Assembly: GCA_017398105.1 (NCBI GenBank)
Contig: JAFQHF010000015.1
Coordinates: 1-54,741 of the forward strand
Origin: Oscillospiraceae bacterium
Lineage (GTDB): Bacteria > Bacillota_A > Clostridia > Oscillospirales > Oscillospiraceae
Length of the DNA: 54,741 nt
Direction of reading: 5' to 3'
The notes under the pieces were generated by a model. That model searched no databases. It had not been told where the DNA came from and worked only from the letters and a program-made list of their open reading frames with translations. The position numbers and the translations under genes were made by a program. The stretch's first letter is position 1. Each line of letters opens with the position of its first letter. This document shows positions 52,688 to 54,741 of the stretch, in pieces.

Positions 52688-54163
52688 ATGAACACAATTC
52701 AGCCAGCAGAACGAAAATACACAGAGCTTCTGATTTTTTTCGTCTGTATTCTAATTATGATTCCCATCGGACTTGTTGCAATCTATGACCGTCCTGCCGC
52801 AGATGACTATGAATATGCATATCTGGGGCACATGGCGCTTAAAAACGGCGGTTCTTTTCTGGATGCTTTAAAAAGTGCCTGGGATACCGTTGTCAAATAT
52901 TATGTAACCTGGCAGGGCACCTACACCTCTGCATTCTTTATGGCTCTGCAGCCGGGTATCTGGGGTGAAAGACACTACGCCTTTTCCCCAATGATTCTTT
53001 TAGGCATGTCTTACTTTGGACTGTTTTTCTCTGTGCATATTTTCAACAAACACTTTTTTCATTACTCCGGGTTATTTACACTCAGTGTTTCCTTTGCCTT
53101 TCTTACATTCTTTTTCCAGTGGCTTCCCTATCCCAGGGATGGTCTGTTTTGGTACAATGGCGGAATGCACTACACGCCCTGGTTCTTTCTGACCCTTCTG
53201 AACATCGCACTGCTTCTGGAAGCCGGAAAATCCCTTCCGAAAAAAAGCGGTTATTTGGCATTGATCTGCAGCGTAGCACTGTCGTTTATCCTGTCCGGTG
53301 TCAATCAGTCCTCCGCATTTTTCAACATTCTCTGTGTTCTTTCGCTGTGTGTATACTGGTTCTTCCGGAAACGCCGTTTCCCGCTGCTTCCCCTCGTATC
53401 CGCCTGTATCGGCTTTATGGTCATGTTCCTGGCACCCGGCAACGCAGTGCGGCAAGAGCATTTTGTTCGCCAAGGGGTTTTTGACACTGTTTTTGCCACG
53501 TTGAAATACGTTTTCCCCATGATGTCCCAGTGGATCAATTTCGAATGGTTTATCAGCCTGATTTTTATTACGCCGCTGATTATCCTGTTCGCGCTTAAAA
53601 ACAAGCTTGTTATCACAAAATGGGGGCTGCTGATCTCCTTCACCGCTTCCTTTACCATTCTTTGCGGAATGCTCTGCGTGCCTTACATGGCCATGGCATT
53701 CTTCGGCCCCGAACGTTTGCTCAACGCAGTCTGGTTCTCCTTCATTTTCTTCAGCTGGATCAATTACGGCCTGCTTTGGTGCTGGCTGATTCATAACAAA
53801 GTCATTGACCTGAACCGTTTGTGTGGCGCTTCGCACTACGCCCACGGATGTACCGTATTGGTTATTCTGTGCCTGTGCGTACTGTTTTTGCTTCCCAGTT
53901 CCACCAAGCGTTCCACGTCCATGATTGCCTGCCAGGAGCTTTCACAGGGTATTCCCCAGCAGCATGCCGTAGAAATGGACTGGCGCACCAGCGTGTATCA
54001 CAATGACGAGATGGAAGAAGCTGTTGTCTACCCGATAACGGTTACCTCCCAGTTGATTTCCCATGCCGATGTTTTTGGCGACCCGACACTTTATCCCAAT
54101 ATTTCCATTGGAAACTATTATGGAAAACCCGTTTATCTGAATCCTCTGTTTGTTCCCAAATAA
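52688..54163 (+). CDS. DUF6056-type polytopic membrane protein
   Basis: 491 aa from the ATG at 52688 (AAAGGAG six bases upstream). About ten to twelve hydrophobic segments. The first extracellular loop has RPAADDYEYAY, an acidic pair such as GT-C glycosyltransferases use, followed by YYVTWQGTYTSAFFMAL, which is typical of the DUF6056 group. C-terminal soluble tail of about 75 residues. Probably involved in surface glycan transfer; activity unproven. Lower GC than neighbours, perhaps acquired. Confidence 0.65.
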   Translation: MNTIQPAERKYTELLIFFVCILIMIPIGLVAIYDRPAADDYEYAYLGHMALKNGGSFLDALKSAWDTVVKYYVTWQGTYTSAFFMALQPGIWGERHYAFSPMILLGMSYFGLFFSVHIFNKHFFHYSGLFTLSVSFAFLTFFFQWLPYPRDGLFWYNGGMHYTPWFFLTLLNIALLLEAGKSLPKKSGYLALICSVALSFILSGVNQSSAFFNILCVLSLCVYWFFRKRRFPLLPLVSACIGFMVMFLAPGNAVRQEHFVRQGVFDTVFATLKYVFPMMSQWINFEWFISLIFITPLIILFALKNKLVITKWGLLISFTASFTILCGMLCVPYMAMAFFGPERLLNAVWFSFIFFSWINYGLLWCWLIHNKVIDLNRLCGASHYAHGCTVLVILCLCVLFLLPSSTKRSTSMIACQELSQGIPQQHAVEMDWRTSVYHNDEMEEAVVYPITVTSQLISHADVFGDPTLYPNISIGNYYGKPVYLNPLFVPK

Positions 54164-54214
54164 ACCTACGCCATAATACGAATTCATTCAGAAACAGTAT
54201 GAGACAAACCAAAA

Positions 54215-54243
54215 AGCGGAGTGGCCTGCACCACTCCGCTTTT
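54215..54243. terminator. Terminator of the DUF6056 gene
   Basis: 10-bp perfect stem AGCGGAGTGG / CCACTCCGCT, 6-nt loop, TTT on the plus side and AAAAA before it, so it may work both ways. Confidence 0.75.
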
Positions 54244-54278
54244 CAGCATGTCAAAAAACCTCTGGCGCGGGAGCGCCC

Positions 54279-54457
54279 AAGGCTCCCTTGTGTAAAGGGA
54301 GCTGTCAGATTACGCTGCAAGCGTGATCTGACTGAGGGATTGCTGCGGTACAATGTTTCAATTTCGCCGTAATCCTATGCCAATACGTAAGATTTCTCTG
54401 CACAATCCCTCCGTCTCGCCTTACGGCGAGCCACCTCCCTTTACACAAGGGAGGCTT
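54279..54457. repeat. Family 4 long inverted repeat with palindromic arms
   Basis: Left arm CTCCCTTGTGTAAAGGGAG (near 54283-54301) and right arm CTCCCTTTACACAAGGGAG (near 54436-54454) are inverted copies and each is a palindrome. GATCTGACTGAGGGATTG and CAATCCCTCC lie within. It occupies most of the gap before the tRNA genes. A family often seen in Clostridia. Confidence 0.7.
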
Positions 54458-54516
54458 TGGGTGCTGTGCATTTTGGTAAACTTTTACGTGTGAATCTACT
54501 TTTTTTGACAGTCTGG

Positions 54517-54542
54517 GCGGCTTGGATTCAAGCCGCTTTTTT
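54517..54542 (+). terminator. Intrinsic terminator, plus strand
   Basis: 8-bp stem GCGGCTTG / CAAGCCGC with a GATT loop and TTTTTT. No gene lies directly before it. Confidence 0.75.
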
Positions 54543-54561
54543 GCGTCCGGCGCGGTCAAAA

Positions 54562-54600
54562 GGCAAAGAAAAAGACCCTTCCGCTTTCGCAGAAAGGTCT
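54562..54600 (-). terminator. Terminator of the tRNA operon
   Basis: 12-bp stem with two G-U pairs around a GAAA tetraloop (54573-54584 with 54589-54600), then TTTTCTTTGCC on the minus strand. Confidence 0.85.
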
Positions 54601-54607
54601 TTTTTCA

Positions 54608-54682
54608 TGGTGACCCGTACGGGAATCGAACCCATGTTACCGCCGTGAAAGGGCGGTGTCTTAACCGCTTGACCAACGGGCC
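54608..54682 (-). tRNA. tRNA-Glu (TTC anticodon)
   Basis: 75 nt including an encoded CCA. Acceptor GGCCCGT / ACGGGTC with one G-U pair, anticodon loop CTTTCAC reading TTC, T arm ending GGTTCGATTCC. Second gene of a tRNA operon. Confidence 0.92.
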
Positions 54683-54741
54683 TGGTAGCGGCAATCTGAT
54701 TCGAACAGATGACATACCGGGTATGAACCGGCTACTCTACC
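54683..54741 (-). tRNA. tRNA with CAT anticodon (Met elongator likely), 5' end outside the window
   Basis: 59 nt of the 3' part. Anticodon stem GCCGG / CCGGT with loop TTCATAC, T arm ATCTG-TTCGAAT-CAGAT, 3' TGCCGCTACCA with encoded CCA. The anticodon stem lacks the three G-C pairs of initiator tRNA. An Ile2 tRNA (lysidine-modified CAT) cannot be excluded. Its CCA abuts the tRNA-Glu 5' end with no spacer. Confidence 0.85.

Overview
The window looks like a chromosomal segment of a gut-type anaerobic Clostridium relative, most likely an Oscillospiraceae member. The reasons are a moderately high GC content, strong AGGAGG ribosome sites, a Ni-dependent CO dehydrogenase, a monomeric [FeFe] hydrogenase, NiaR, MgtE, PepV, GPH and ribose-type sugar transporters, and many short palindromic repeats. 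Assignment below class level is inference. There is no rRNA, CRISPR array, prophage or recognisable transposase gene.

Layout. 1-4833: 3' truncated cooS (CO dehydrogenase, TTG start), then a GntR(YtrA-type)-ABC-permease operon read leftward from a promoter and operator at 5057-5113. 5203-9428: three consecutive acyltransferase-3 membrane proteins and a PflX-like radical SAM protein. 9730-13566: GNAT, RlmD-type methyltransferase and an LtaS-like phosphoglycerol transferase. 13836-17972: group-B-like [FeFe] hydrogenase, a D,D-carboxypeptidase, then a nickel cassette in which a CsoR/InrS-like regulator with a His-rich arm diverges from a His-rich protein and a CooT-like protein. 18062-24853: a C39-like peptidase, mgtE behind a 22-codon leader ORF, a PTS_EIIC_2 membrane protein divergent from NiaR, a UMF1-type transporter and a zinc-phospholipase-like protein. 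25018-26166: AlaX.

26233-43405 is a sugar-catabolic island. It holds a GmhA-like isomerase, a PfkB kinase, a deoxyhypusine-synthase-like protein of unknown role, a HAD phosphatase, a TIM-barrel isomerase, a Gfo/Idh/MocA dehydrogenase, an RbsABC-type importer, a LacI regulator, a ROK kinase without the family zinc motif, a divergent NagA, an aldose epimerase, a creatininase-family protein, a GPH symporter and an AraC regulator. A plausible reading is uptake, oxidation or isomerisation, deacetylation and phosphorylation of an amino or otherwise modified sugar whose identity cannot be read from sequence. 44648-54163: PepV, a 2045-residue secreted SH3b/LRR/Ig-like protein and a DUF6056 membrane protein. 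54608-54741: tRNA-Glu and a partial CAU tRNA with no gap between them.

Three repeat families cover many intergenic gaps. Family 1 has five copies of 178-179 bp with terminal inverted repeats (MITE-like). Family 2 has five copies of paired palindromes with TGTAGGG ends. Family 3 has three copies with conserved ends, a hypervariable structured centre and a terminator-like 3' hairpin. The items I consider most worth following are the nickel cassette and its C6/G6 promoter tract, the mgtE leader ORF inside a nested hairpin, the NiaR/PTS_EIIC_2 control region, the family 3 elements as possible small RNAs, and the sugar island.
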